Source: Liolophura sinensis (lineage: Eukaryota > Mollusca > Polyplacophora > Chitonida > Chitonidae). From it: a stretch of 64,000 bases of DNA. Under the pieces are notes generated by a model. The model had not been told where the DNA came from. It did not search any database and worked only from the letters and a program-made list of their open reading frames with translations. Both the position numbers and the translations under genes were made by a program. The stretch spans positions 47,983,116 through 48,047,115 of the forward strand of contig NC_088301.1 of assembly GCF_032854445.1 (NCBI RefSeq), given 5' to 3'. Numbering within the stretch: position 1 is the first letter of the stretch; every line of letters begins with the position of its first letter. This document shows, in pieces, positions 1 to 12,727 of this stretch.

Positions 1-1060
1 AGGGAAATCTGTAAACAATTGTATTGCTCAACATTTGTAGACTGTTCAATATGAAACTATCGAAGACGCCATTAATTTAATCTATCGCGCGGCAGGCATT
101 GTCTTATGTCAAAACCTGATATTAAAGATGCATTTAGGCTTATTCCCATTCACCCCAATGATTATAAATATCTTGGATTTACCTGGAAAGGCGAATATTA
201 CTTGATAGATGCCTACCAATGGGTGCGTCATTTTCATGTAAAATATTTGAGTCTCTCAATCATTGTTTATCATGAACCATGCAAGATCATTTCAAAGTAT
301 CGGGGATATCATCTAGTTGATGATTTCTTTTTCGTTGGCCCTGCAAAATCCAAAAAGTGTAGCAAAGGCTTGCACAATTTTATCTCCCTTTGCGATCACA
401 TGGGCATCCCAAATAAACATTCAACAACTGTTGAGTTCAAAACAGTTATACAGGTATGGTACTGAAATAGTCTCTGACATCCTGGAGGCTCGGCTGCATG
501 AAGGCATGTTGTTAAATACCTACTACTATGTACATATAAAAATAAAAATTCGATTTCTCTTTCAGAACTGCAATCTCTCTTGGGATGTCTAAATTTCTGT
601 TATTCCGTAATAGTTCCTTGTCTCGCTTTCCTTCTCCGAATGCAAAATCTCACAAAAAAGGTGTTAATAAACCCCATCACCACATTCGTTTAAACAAGGC
701 AGCTAGGGCTGACATCCTGGCATGGTTACAATTCTCAGATCGTTTTAATGGTAAAACACTGTTTTTGTTTTCGGACTGGCTTTCCTCAGATAGTATCAAT
801 CTTTACAATAATTCAGCATTCATTACATGACATGGGGGTTAGCAGTTTTATGGGCCATGGAAAGACGATTTCAAAGACATGAACATAACAGCTATAAAAC
901 TATTTCCCAAAGTTTTAGCAAATGAGATGTGGGGTGAAAAAATTACAAAGTTTTCATGACTGATAATGCTGGATTAGTTGACATAAGTAATAAAACGTCA
1001 TCGAAATATCCTGTGGTTATGAAATTAGTTCGCAGATTGCGTTAAATAACAACATTTTAT
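1..1060 (+). pseudogene. DIRS-like retrotransposon RT/RNase H remnant
   Basis: This is a decayed reverse transcriptase and RNase H region of a retroelement. The longest open piece (106-465) contains DIKDAFRLIPIHP and, further on, LVDDFFFVGP, the position of the catalytic DD motif, here with the pattern of DIRS-type (tyrosine recombinase) elements. A second piece (585-830) has PHHHIRLNKAARADILAW, typical of the RT/RNase H junction in that group. RNase H-like text with a TDNAGLVDISNKTS motif follows near 960-1010. The pieces lie in different frames and are interrupted by stops, so the copy cannot encode a working enzyme. No recombinase or terminal repeats are seen, and the element is cut by the left window edge. 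The DIRS assignment comes from remembered motif patterns; a Gypsy-like origin is less likely. Confidence 0.7.
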
Positions 1061-2194
1061 AAACGATATCAAAATGATGTCTTTTGCTACAGTTCTGTGT
1101 TATTATATGTGCCCGCGTAATCTGTTAGCGTCGTGTTTGATTGGATAGAATTATCAAGATGACTGTCTCGATTCAGGCAAGCTATTTGAGCACTACTGTT
1201 ATTTTGTTCTACATTGCATTCGATAAAATATCATTAAAATATTAATGAATGATACTTTTTAGAAAGCTTGACTATCCTGCTTTCGATTGGAATATGTTTT
1301 AGTCAGCTAGGTGCTGTCTTGTCCTTTTAAAACTTTTCTAATTACAACTTTACTTAATCTGAGACGTCTCTTAATCTCAGACTTATTAAATGTTTTAATT
1401 GCCAGTCTATGGTACTGCGACATGTTCTGTGATAATTTCAACCAAGAAGCTGTGAGCCTTTAGGATTAAACATTTAGTGATATTTTCGTAGGTTTGATAA
1501 TACCTAATGCAGCGCCTATTAGGAATATTTGTCAGAAACAGTTTTATACTGTCACTAAACACTTTTGAAAATTTAATGGAAGTAGTGTCTTAGGCAGAGA
1601 CCGTTGAAAAGATTTGTGATGTCATCATTTTTTTACAGTTGGCACAGCACTTTTGGGGGGTCCTCAGCAATTCAATTGACAAGCATATGAAGTCAGTCGA
1701 GTGAGCAGCAGAGAAGTTGAAAGGACAGACATAATTACGTATATCGGTAAGTACGTGGTCGACTGGATTTGGGCTCTTCTGCTTCCAGGAGCTCTCTCCA
1801 GTGTCCTCAAACAAAGATAGAACAGATGGAAGATCTTCCAGAAACTGCAAATCGAGTCAAGTCTCGTGTGACTCGAAACATTAATAATTATTGGCTTACC
1901 CCATGACTCCGTAAAAAAATCAATGTAATTTCATAAACACAAGTCTAAGTAATTCCGTCTGTAGAGATTCAAAGTTAATAATAAAAAACAACGATTTCAA
2001 GAGGGTTGCCAGCATAAAGGGTTTGCATGTCCTCAGCTTTATCCAGTCAATATGGTTTAACCGAACTATTGCAGGTATATAGACACAATCCTTTTGTGAG
2101 CGCACGATACAGGACTATATACATATTCTCTGCTGCTGGTACGGCGAAATAGTATCGAAAACTGACCAACAGAAGATTCTAATAGGACGTATTT
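1061..2194. other. Non-coding stretch between DIRS remnant and galactosidase gene
   Basis: No gene is recognisable here. Short minus-strand open frames at 1590-1850 and 1920-2105 have no familiar motif and no convincing splice context. The right part (2100-2303) is probably 3' UTR of the galactosidase gene on the minus strand. Confidence 0.5.
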
Positions 2195-2200
2195 TTTATT
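2195..2200 (-). promoter_or_regulatory. Candidate polyadenylation signal of the galactosidase gene
   Basis: The plus strand reads TTTATT, which is AATAAA on the minus strand, about 105 bases past the stop codon. A second copy lies at 2213-2218. Choice between them is not possible from sequence alone. Confidence 0.45.
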
Positions 2201-2303
2201 TTCTGAATTGTTTTTATTATTTCACCTAATATGTATATCTGTAAATTTTGTATATATGCATATAACCCTCGTTACATATGTATGCATATAAGGCCCAATT
2301 GGT

Positions 2304-5300
2304 TCAGAGTGGATTGGCAGTAAAGAAATATACTCCGCTTGGATTGACCTTGACTGTATAGGACTCTTGAGGTGTCAGCGTTCCAATCGGTTGCCCATCG
2401 AACACCTCGGTGAGGTTGTACCCGTTAGTGTTACTGAGCCCCATCTGCTTGGCTGAGACTGTGACCCTCGTCGGCATGCCCTTCCCCACAACGTTCAGTA
2501 ACGCCACAGCCACTGTACCTTCAGGTGAAATTGGCCTTGTCCAGACTTCTATATTGCTTACCTGTATGAGCGGAAACACAAAACATTCATGTAAATTCAG
2601 CTGTTGGAGAGACAGAATGGTAGCTGTGTTGGATTAAAGTTTATTCAATGTAATTGGTCGTTTAGCGCCGTGGTCAAGAACTAGTCAAGACACAGATTCA
2701 GTGAGAACTGGATTCGAACACACGAATTTGTCAACAGGCTGGCATTTGAAAGAGTTTTAAGTGTTTGTCAGTGAAAGCCTTTGGTGGTATAATTTTATAA
2801 GCATAGAATATTTCTGTTTAAACCATATAGGCGTATATCTTCGGGAATTTAGTAATTCTTAGATGCCTTAAAGTTGTACACTGCTAATAACAAAAGGTAA
2901 ATTATTTTCACACATGAGGTTCTTACACATATGCTAAGTAAATACGTCTTTAAACCTTTTTTGACTTAATAAAAAACTGAATTACAATGGTGCGCCGTTT
3001 CCCCTGTATTCCCATTGGATCCTGGTTTATCCGTAGGACATTTTTGTTCTGGAGCAATGCCTTTGACGCGGGACGGATATCCCGCAGGTCGACGGACATG
3101 AGCAGGGGAGCCGCAAAAATGGCCCACATGGCCATCTGTACACGTTCCTGTTCATAGCTCAAACCAAAGTTTCCGATAATGAGCTGAAGAAAGACAAAAA
3201 CAAAAATAAGTAATTAAAATACAACATGTAGGCAAATATATTTACGGCTCGCAGGTTAGATAACAATGTTATTGTTATAATTTTGTGGAAATAATATTCT
3301 TCTCTGGAATTTTCCTAAATTAAGCTAATGTTCACACTTTAGTTTAATTGCCGTTTTTTTGTACATTTATGAATCCTAAAAGGAAGTAAATATATCGGGT
3401 GGACATAAAAAAATGGGCTATACTTTGGCACTCAATATCTCTGAAACCCTCTTACGTCAGATTCTAAAAATTTACACACTCAAAAGGCATTATATCCTAA
3501 GTATACAGACCAAATTTCAATTTCATCCTTTCAAATGTCTGTTAATGGGACCAAAATCAAAACAGAGTCAAACTCGCACGTTCCGGACAGTTTCAAAATG
3601 ATGTCAGTATATTAACAAATCATGACATTTGAATGTCTAAAGATTGAAAGGGTTTGAACAAAGGATAATGGAGCAATGCAGCATCAAAGTACAGCCCATT
3701 TTTTTTATGCCCACCCGATATATATCACATAGTTAAAACCATTGGTTAAAAGAGTTTCGACTAAGATATAGATTACAATAATAGATACATTATTGATATT
3801 GCTGCTTCATACCATGTACTCATGTAGGTCGTATAGAAAAAACTTATATGCCTAAGAATACACTACCTTGTTGGTATATAAATTGCATCATGTATGACAT
3901 AATATGCCTATACATCATACATCAGATAAGCTTACTTCGTCTGGATCGTTCCATCCTCCAGGCCCAGCGTATGCGCTTAGCCCGTTGGTGTCATTTCCAT
4001 AAAACTCGATCACATACGACAGCATTTCCCAAGAATCTTCCATGTCGTGGGATGTCCTCCATAAATTGCACGTATCCCTTACTGCAGTGAAGTTAGGCTG
4101 AAAGGTAATGGCGACATACAATGGCAGTGACTGATGACTATGTAATGTACACTCTGGATAATTTTGCACATTTGCGGCATATATACTGTACAGCACAACC
4201 GCGTATAAATATAAGTTTTAGCCAGAAAATGCAACTTTCAAATAAATCGTTTTGTCATTAAATTTTGTTGGAATGATAAGCTGTTTACACGGAAGGAGGT
4301 CATCGTGAAGTAGACCCATCTGTTAACATGCAGAACATAATAAATCAATAAATGATACTGTACCTTAGCAGATACCAAAGGCCACTCGCAAGAAAATATC
4401 ATTGGTCGACCCGTTTGATTTAAGAAGAATCCCATGATTGGAAAGCCTTTTTTGAAACAAAATTCATTCAAAGTTTACACATGCAATGATCCAAGAGAAT
4501 AAGGCCTGTGACTTAAGCCACAAGGTTCATAGCATAACTATTTACATTTAGAAAGTTAATCATATTTTATCATAATAGGTTTCCTTCTTAATAGGGTCCT
4601 GATTTATTTTACACTACAGTGTCATGATTCTTTTACATTGTTTTCATCTGATTGTTTATTAAATGTGATGAAAACACAACGTTTTAAGTAATTCCAGGCC
4701 AGTGAAGTCTGTTAATTTGCAATTAACATCACATTTTTACCTATTTTTTTAAGCCATGCTGATAGAAGGCGTGCGAATTTCTTCTATTTAAGCACTTTTA
4801 TGAACATGTAGAATTTAATTCTAACCAAGGTAAACTGAAAAAAGTCGTATTTCACTAGTTACATGCATCTGATCAAACTATCAAACTGCCATCGTTGCTC
4901 TGGTTTTACTCTCTATGATGAAGTGTTTTATAGGGATATTTACCAAAGTTGCTGTCCCCGGAGTCGGAGTTGCATACATCAAATTTGACGTAATCTATTC
5001 CCCAGTCAGCAAACGTCTGTGCGTCGACGGATAAATAGAACTCACTGCCAGGATACTTGGCGCACGTCTCTGTGCCAAAATCTTCATAAATACCAAGCTT
5101 CAATCCCTTAGAGTGGATCTAAATAACACGACAATTAAAAAATGAGAAAAAAAATGTTTATAATACTTATGATTTATACAGTCCATGCAAATGAATACAT
5201 CTATACAGTGTTAATTATGTTATAGTTTTCCGCAAAATTATGAATTTAGCGTGTGACATTTTATGTGAACATAAGATTCCAACGAAATACCTATTTTATG

Positions 5301-6347
5301 TCACTTTCGCTATATTCGTCTCTCTCACTCCAGTAACATGTACCATTAAATCGTATATAGCAAACTTTAACATCATTTTAGGATCAGTGGATTAAAGCTG
5401 AAGTATTTGTTTTGTAATAAACCTATACAGTAGAGCCGTTGTAATAAAACATAACTGATTGCGTTATATAATAAAGTTAAAATATTTGTGTTTTGAATAC
5501 ATGTCACAAAGATAAAATAATAGATGTATAGATATCATATTTGTAGACACAAACCACCTACATATTTGGCCAAACCAGACATGCCACTCGGAAAACGGTC
5601 AGGATCAGCCTGCAAACGGCCTTGGGCATCCCTCTCCCTGGCCAGCCAGCAGTCGTCAATATTCACGTACTCGTAGCCAAGGTCCTTGTAACCGTCAGAC
5701 ACCATCCGATCCGCCATCTGCATAATCAGCTGTTCCCTTCGTTGATGATATACCAAAGCGATGCAATGTATATTTAGACTGGTCTATATGTTTTAATTTG
5801 GCTTCTTGTACAGCTTTTGTTATAAGCGTGTATGCCTCATTTTCACATTTGTTTATTTAGTCAACTACATTTCATTTATGCATACAACGGCGGTCAGGCC
5901 CTAAAGCCAAGTACCTCGCAAAGTAACCTCGTGAACCTGTGGTATCGGAAGCAGTGACACGTTGATTGGTCAGAGGCCAAATCGGCAGCGGTGAAAATGA
6001 CGATTCACGCAAACCACTAGGTCTGAGAGATCTGTTGTCTTGTAAGCGTTTAGGGGTGAACAGAGAGTGAATTTATTATAAAAGGTGCATCTTATCTGGG
6101 CATTCTTAATTGCTGTACCATACCAGTTTATTCGATTTCCACACATAGAACGACAACCATTCAATAAATCAACTTTATACAGGCACTCTTACCTCACGCA
6201 AAAGTCTGGATCGTTCACACAATCTGTGTTGCAGCGGAACCGCTCCCAGTGAAGCCATCCCATTGGTGGAGTGAGGGCGAGTCCGTTATTTAGTGCATAT
6301 CCAGTAGAACATATACACACGACCAAAATAATCACAGTGCAAATCAT
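2304..6347 (-). CDS. GH27 alpha-galactosidase (GLA/NAGA family), lysosomal
   Basis: Glycoside hydrolase family 27 enzyme, expected to remove terminal alpha-linked galactose from glycolipids and glycoproteins in the lysosome or outside the cell. Seven exons: 6193-6347, 5562-5736, 4944-5118, 4364-4446, 3936-4097, 2986-3183, 2304-2561; all phases agree and give 401 residues, against about 411-429 in vertebrates. The start is an ATG followed by a signal peptide, then [13 protein letters not shown]. Family motifs in order: [30 protein letters not shown] with nucleophile Asp157, [26 protein letters not shown] with acid/base Asp214, [19 protein letters not shown], and a C-terminal beta domain ending in [13 protein letters not shown]. 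Glu189 and Leu192 (CEWPL) match the residues that give human GLA galactose specificity; NAGA has Ser and Ala there. The acceptors of exons 2 and 4 are weak but required by phase. Intron 5 carries a MITE. Confidence 0.93.
3391..3722. mobile_element. MITE with about 37-bp terminal inverted repeats
   Basis: Left arm 3391-3427 starts TATATCGGGTGG and runs through a run of A then TGGGCTATACTTTG. Right arm 3685-3722 is its near-perfect reverse complement (CAAAGTACAGCCCA, T-run, ATGCCCACCCGATATA). The element is about 332 bp and has no coding capacity; the frame at 3413-3601 is incidental. A TA or TATA target duplication is plausible. It sits in intron 5 of the galactosidase gene, between exons 5 and 6. 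Confidence 0.75.
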
Positions 6348-7630
6348 GCTGTATGCAAACTGATCGTGACTAAACGGTCTTTCCTAGCAGTATACACTTA
6401 CCGTAGGCCTTATAACACTCTAAATGTGGATGAAGACAAAGCACCGAACTATCAAATTTACTGCTGTAATCTTGATTTGGTTGACCTCAGATATGTGGAG
6501 CAGATACTGTGTTTATTGTTTGTTGCTGATATAGATATGTAGATGTAGATCATTTATATTATGCTGCACCGTGCACGCAGGGAAACTATCGAAAACTAAA
6601 ATAGATTATAATAATATTGTAGACAACTTGCAAGGCTTTAGAAGTCTGACGGAGTGGCTATAGAGTGTAGAGGTCGGTCCTTCGTATCAGTATTACTGAA
6701 TTTTAATGTATTAAATGAGCCAGCTTTTAAAAGAATCATACCAAGGAACTTTCTGTCGGAGACAAGACGTTAAGTCTGCTCATCTAAAACCACATTAAAA
6801 GAAAAGACGACAAATATAATAGAGCTTATTGAGGAAGAGGGATGCTTGGTAACTCAATAAATCAACTTTGAATAAGGAATTCTAACGAGGTCATGGGTTG
6901 CGCAGCAGTACAGCAACCGGAAACACAATCGCGCGTCACTCGTGCCAGGCTACCAGACGCATATATGGTCAACAGACAAACATGGTTCGAGTGACGTCAT
7001 CGGAAACAGACGCGTAGACCTATTATAAAAATTTCGCTTGTCTCGATGTGCGTCTTTCCTCTTACTTTGAACAGCGATATCTCGCCTGTGCAACGTCACA
7101 AAAGAAAAAATTATGCTTTTTAATGTTCCTGTGGTATGCACTGCCCTCGGATTAATACCTGGCAAACTTTCTGACATAGCTTCTATTCTGGCTATGGAAT
7201 AAAGAACACAACCTATAAAATAATCGCTCGGTTTCCTCCTATCATAATGCTGGCCGCCCTTGTACAAACTCAAACAAACATACAAAGAAAGAAAGAAAGA
7301 AATACAATTACGTTTACCATTCAGTTTATTACCGTTTTATCAGGTAGAAGCCCTATACAGGTGAAATGGTAAAATGGTGAGGTAATTATGATGTTCATGC
7401 CACAAAGGAGGATGGAGACTGAGGTTAAGGTCGCGATGTAACTACAGTACGTTTATACTTGTATATTTAGCTATAGTTTAAAACCAATAGACCAATGAAA
7501 TACAGGTATGTTAATATGTCCTCTTATAAAAGTTACGCGCAGATTTCTGTTGGATGTATTCTTTCATTAAAGAAATATCACTGAGTGAGTTCTGATCTTG
7601 GGTGTTTTATGTATGGGACTGCAGAAAAGA
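6348..7630. other. Intergenic: galactosidase promoter side and VWC gene 3' side
   Basis: No gene is supported. The galactosidase 5' UTR and promoter should lie just above 6347, but no TATA box is clear. A plus-oriented SINE fragment lies at 7225-7303. A minus-strand AATAAA (plus TTTATT) at about 7322-7328 could end the VWC transcript. Confidence 0.5.
7225..7303 (+). repeat. SINE-A fragment with (GAAA)n tail
   Basis: It contains CGGTTTCCTCCTATCATAATGCTGGCCGCC, the reverse complement of the GTGGGAGGAAACC motif seen in other copies, then a short GAAA microsatellite at about 7285-7303. Confidence 0.6.
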
Positions 7631-10449
7631 CTACTTCACTTCCTCAGCTGCTGCTTCTTCCACAGGTAACTCCTCCAGCGGCCTGAAGGGAAAAAGGACG
7701 AATATATTTTGAACATTCGCCTGAAACTTTATTTTTCTGGATGTCATTTTCCATCTGAAATACACCGTGAGCCCGCAGTAAGAAGCGGATTGTTTAAAAT
7801 TCTAATGTTTGACACAACTTCAGTGGTATCATGAAGATGGATATGTTCTCCAAAAAATCTTAAATTTACCAGAAATTGCCTGTTGGTCTTACAAGCACAC
7901 AAACGTGTATATAGTATAAACAAACTGATCCTCACAATTAATACTACCGGTATAATGTCTCCAATAATCACAATGTCACGCAGATAAAGAAAATGAAAGA
8001 TTCAAAATGAACGCAGAAGTAGAGGATATCGGTGTATGTTAAATGGTGTTTGATTGGCCGATGCTGCATGACATTACAGTCAACTGAATCTTTGTGATAA
8101 TGTATATACTTACCCACACTTAACAGAGGAGTCTGTGTTGCATTGACACCACTCTGTTTCAAGTGTTCTCCTTTCACCAGCTGGAATTTGAACAACGTTG
8201 CCAGAGTCCACTGGCGATTCAACAACACAATCTACAGAAGAAAAGAAAAACCCAGTATTTATTCTAAATTTCACACGCTATATCTGTATATATGTAAAAA
8301 AATAAAATATGTAAATCTTAATTTTCATCACATGACAATCCCACATATTGGTGCAAAGACTAACATCTGAATTCGTCATTATTATACATATAACTAGATG
8401 CTACGCTACGTGTTTACAAAACAAACAACGCACATATTCCATACAAAACACACAACGCTCAATATACAATACAAAACACACAAAGAACATATGCCCCTCC
8501 TCCCCCAAACACTACACACCTCCTGTAGTCATGGGAGTGTGCTTAATCACACCCACATGTAACAGTCAAAATCAAGGAAAAAGGGAAACTGCTCTGCTTG
8601 TAAAGTGTAAAAATCTGTCAAATGTGGTAAAAATTCCGTTGTATTTTATGAAAACTATATTGATCTCAACAGGTTATACATGCTTGCTGACACTTGGTGG
8701 TTTTACAACTTCCACCCATCGGCAGGTCCAAAATTCACTTCTCACCAAAATATACGCAGCAAATTCAGCGGAAGGTGTATTTGAACACACGACATCACTG
8801 GACACATGAGCTAAATTAGCACTTCTATAGTTGGGAGGAAAATTTATTTTTCGGTCATAATTCTGTAACTCACACATTAAGATTTATGCATATATTAAGA
8901 CAGTGATATAACACACAACTTTATTATTTTGAGTAATTCTAAACTAGTGATGTCTGCTAAATTGCTATTGGCATCACTGCATTTTCTTCCTTCTAATTCT
9001 GTTTATGCTACGTTGCTTTAGAGGGTGTCTACGTTGCTACTTTTTATAAGTATTTACATAAGCTAAGTACCACACTGTTGTCGCTACTGTAGTTTAATTC
9101 TCCGTTCTGTAGTCTTTGTCAAGCCTGTGGAGTGAACTGATATATAATGATTCGTGTTCCAGAAAGAACAATACCTGTACAAGCTGGATCCCGTATTTTA
9201 CAGCAGTTCGTTCCTTTCTCAGGGTCAGCCTTTACGTTCGGAATCATATTGCAGAGGGTGTCAGTGTGTTCACACCTGGTGAAATTGAGCGAATGATTCG
9301 TGATTGCAGTGCTATCTAATAAGGCAAGGAAACACGGACATGACATAAAGGTAAAAATCAATTACAAGTCTATTCGAATTTCGCCCAAGGGGAGCTCCCC
9401 TCAAATAACAGACCAAGCGGCACCTGGACCCTCGCCTGATTGGCTGGGATACTACTTCCCCTGCTTCAACCCTCCTCCAACTCCCAAATTTTATAACGAT
9501 CTGCCCCTCCTGTAAGTTCAGGGCATATTGTGTCACAACACATTAAGAAATGTTATACAAACATTTAATCATTATTCTGTGATAGGCCTACTATGAATTT
9601 TTCTACACACGAGACTGAACGTCAATGCGTCTAAAATAAGAGGTATACATCCATGCATTGAAAACCTTTCGCGTCGCAATTAACGTCACAACACTCAAGA
9701 ATAGGCCACACAATTTCAATCAAATTCGACAAAAAAGACAAGCACATAACAAATAATATAACATGGCCTATGCAGAGAAATTTTAGAAGCAAATTGTTAT
9801 TTTTAACAAGCTTCAACCCCCTCGATTTTATACCTCCCTTGGTTTGTGTCTTTCCCATAGAGTAACGTGCGATTTTAAATGATAAAGTGATAAAATCATT
9901 ATTTCTTTAAAAAATGTAATGACAATAACAATATGGTTAGCCTTACATCGGCGAACACTTCGGAACTGGGAATCCATTAAACTCCACACAAACACATTTT
10001 TCCTCACAACCTTTATGGAAATTGTCGCCAATCTTGTATTGCGCTCCTTCATATTCGCAACCTTGGTCAGAAAAATCAATCATAACCAGTTATAATTTTG
10101 AACACATAGCAAAATTATATATTAGACATATTAGAGCATTACATGGAAATGCAAAGTCATGTATTTGAGAAATGCTCTCTAAACGTAATAACAAACAAAT
10201 TTATTCTATGCAGCCATCATGAAGACAAGACCGAGCTGTGTGTGTGAAGGTTTCAAACATTAAACTATAATTCAGATATCGGCACATAAATTCTCTTTCT
10301 TTTTAAAATAAATTATCGTTTTAACTATAATGAAAATACGAAATCCTTACAGAAGGTTTACCTGTTGGGAAATCTGGAACTTCATCTATTGGGAATGCCC
10401 AAACGCCAAAACACGCCAGAAGCAATCCTAAGGAATGATGGACCTTCAT
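7631..10449 (-). CDS. Small secreted VWC-like cysteine-rich protein
   Basis: Five exons, 10362-10449, 9947-10061, 9175-9275, 8114-8231 and 7631-7682, join in phase to 157 residues. The first exon encodes a signal peptide (MKVHHSLGLLLACFGVWAFP). The mature part starts with a von Willebrand factor type C-like pattern: CEYEGAQYKIGDNF, KGCEEKCVCVEFNG, KCSPMCEHTDTLC, TNCCKIRDPAC, then a second Cys group, TEWCQCNTDSSVKC, and an acidic tail ELPVEEAAAEEVK. VWC proteins are extracellular and often bind growth factors or matrix; nothing here identifies a partner. Exon 3 has an alternative in-phase acceptor upstream (exon start about 9310) that would add roughly a dozen residues; I prefer the stronger pyrimidine-tract CAG that puts Cys directly after SPM. 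The specific orthologue is not recognised. It lies head-to-head with the plus-strand exon at 11113. Confidence 0.8.
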
Positions 10450-11112
10450 GGTCTGAAGATCATGTAATGATTGTTCCCCAATTTAATGATGTACTATGGA
10501 AGTGTGGATACACTTATATGGCGTCACACGAATTTTAAGCACGTCCTAAAGAGAAGAGCTTTCCCTTTTCGTAAATTGCAGTGATCTAAAATTATGAAAA
10601 GCTTATAACGAATCGATAAAATTTAACCTAGTATTGCGCGTGCGTCATATGGTTCGAATAATCCCATGCATTCATCCATTTACTATATGATCCAAGACAG
10701 GGATGACCTACATGTACTAAAGGTATGCAATGTCAGCACACACTGTTACATATGTAGCAATATGAAATTATAACATATCAGCCCGCAGGTAATAACTGAC
10801 AAATGCAATTCATGAATAGGCCAAATACTTGCGAATAATAAAAGAAAAATTACAATAATTTCCATTTTGTAATCCTTAAATAAAAGCCTAATTTTTCTGT
10901 ACTGAACTCAGGTCGGAAGTTCAAAGAAGCACATGTAGTCCATTTGTGCATTGCGCTTATCCAAACAGGCCTACAGACTCAATATTGCGAATATTAACAA
11001 CTAAGAAAACAAAGCAAATAGAAGGGAAAATTGAGTTTCCGGGAACTGGGAGGAGCCACGTAATTCTTGTCGATCGTGTTGCCACAGACTGCACCTGGCT
11101 TTAATTTACGAC
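10450..11112. other. Divergent intergenic region
   Basis: About 660 bases separate the ATG of the VWC gene (minus) from the ATG of the orphan exon (plus). The stretch would hold promoters for both. I see no repeat or clear core element in it. Confidence 0.4.
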
Positions 11113-11257
11113 ATGCAGGCTGTTACATATATCTTGAACGGCGTTTTGTTCCTGGCCTTGTATCTTCACGGTATGAAGCCAGAATACCTTAGACAACTGT
11201 TACGCAGACACAGCACTCACTATAATGTCAATGACCTGAACAATATGACATCAAAAG
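11113..11257 (+). CDS. Orphan first exon with signal peptide, gene unknown
   Basis: An ATG opens a 48-codon reading frame that begins with a hydrophobic leader (MQAVTYILNGVLFLALYLHG) and continues with a basic, hydrophilic stretch (YLRQLLRRHSTHYNVNDLNN) up to a plausible donor AAAAG|GTAGGC that leaves one base over. This looks like the first coding exon of a secreted or membrane protein. I found no convincing downstream exon on the plus strand before the WDR82 3' region, so the gene is incomplete in my reading; it may be a short peptide precursor, a gene with distant exons, or chance. The family is not recognised. Confidence 0.3.
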
Positions 11258-12029
11258 GTAGGCCCCATATATTGGTCACAATATCAATGACATTTCGTTA
11301 CTTTTGTATCATCTGTAAGAATAGTCTTTCAGAAATGCGTACAGCAATAGTTCACTTCATTATTTATTGCGATCGCGTCATAGTCTTAAGCACACGTGTT
11401 CTGTATACCTGTACACTGTAAAAGACCTAAAACTCCCCCCAATGGCTAAATTTCTCATGTTGCCTAATTATGTGAGTTCTTCAAATCTTAGAAAGATGTT
11501 TTGATGTTTCTTGGGAAGGTAAGATGACATCCTTCAGAGAAACGACCAGTAAACACCAGAAGTAATGATTCATTACCCTTACTTTCCTTAAGAAATGCAC
11601 GTTTTGGGGGGTAATTTTATATCATTTGCCACGCATTTACGTTACCACTAATATAAATAAGCTTGGGAAATGGCGGTCAATGTTGGTAACCAAAGATGTA
11701 TTATTTCACGTCTTCGTAAGCATTAAGTGAGGAACTGTTTGGAACAAAATTTTCTGAACTGTTGGCATGACTACCGAGTTTTTACGTGCATCACGCCTAA
11801 CGAGGCTGGCCTACTGTGTCTTTGAAAACGTAGAGGTCTCGTTCAGAAAGGTGGACAGATCACGTTGTCCATATATCACTTTACTTGGTCATTATGAAGT
11901 CCACGCGGCGTGAATGCTTGGCTATTAAGAATGGTGCCTTCATCTGTATGATGTAGTAACCATTGTCAGTGAGGCGAATATTGCATGTTCCATCTTTACT
12001 ATGAAGTATGCTGTCTCCACCACGAACTA

Positions 12030-12340
12030 TTTGATTTTCCCTCACTCAACAGACTCAACCGCAGCCATCCTTCGGGTCCTATCTGGTTTTCCCTCACTCA
12101 ACAGACTCGACTGCAGTCATCCTCTGGGTGCTATCTGATTTTCCCTCACTCAACAGACTCGACCACAGTCATCCTCTAGGAGCTATCTGATTTCCCCTCA
12201 CTCAACAGACTCGACCACAGTCATCCTTTGGGTGATATTTGGTTTTTCCTCACTCAACAGACTCGACCACAGTCATCCTCTGGGTGCTATCTGGTTTTCC
12301 CTCACTTAACAGACTCGACCGCAGTTATTCTCCGAGTGCT
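12030..12340. repeat. 52-bp minisatellite, six copies
   Basis: The unit reads approximately CTATCTGGTTTTCCCTCACT followed by CAACAGACTCGACCGCAGTC and ATCCTCTGGGTG. Unit starts are 52 bases apart (for example 12081 and 12133). Copies differ at a few positions. 52 is not a multiple of 3, so the open frames across it are not coding. Confidence 0.85.
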
Positions 12341-12727
12341 CGAGCTTGGGAATTTTAGAGCATTTGTGTCGAATTCCATACACAATCCAGTTGATAGATT
12401 TTCACAGTATCTGTACATAAATGTACAAACACGCTTGAGTTGTTAAGACACCATTTTTAAAATACTTTTGCACATGCAAGTCTGCACCAAGTATACGGCA
12501 TTTTTAAGAAATCTTATGCGTTTGCAATGGGTTTATAGTGATATAGCATAGATAGCAGCTGACGGTAACACTGTTATCATCCTTCCCTTCGCCTTCTTGG
12601 AGGCCCCATCTTACAAAGTTATGTGGAAAAATAACCATACATGCTGACATGTGAAAAATGGCATTATGAACACAATTATTTGCCAGAACAATGCTTGCTT
12701 TTTTATGTCGCAAAATTTCAATGGTAT

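Noticed and set aside
1590-1850. 86-codon minus-strand open frame
   Set aside because: No motif, no splice context and no partner exon.
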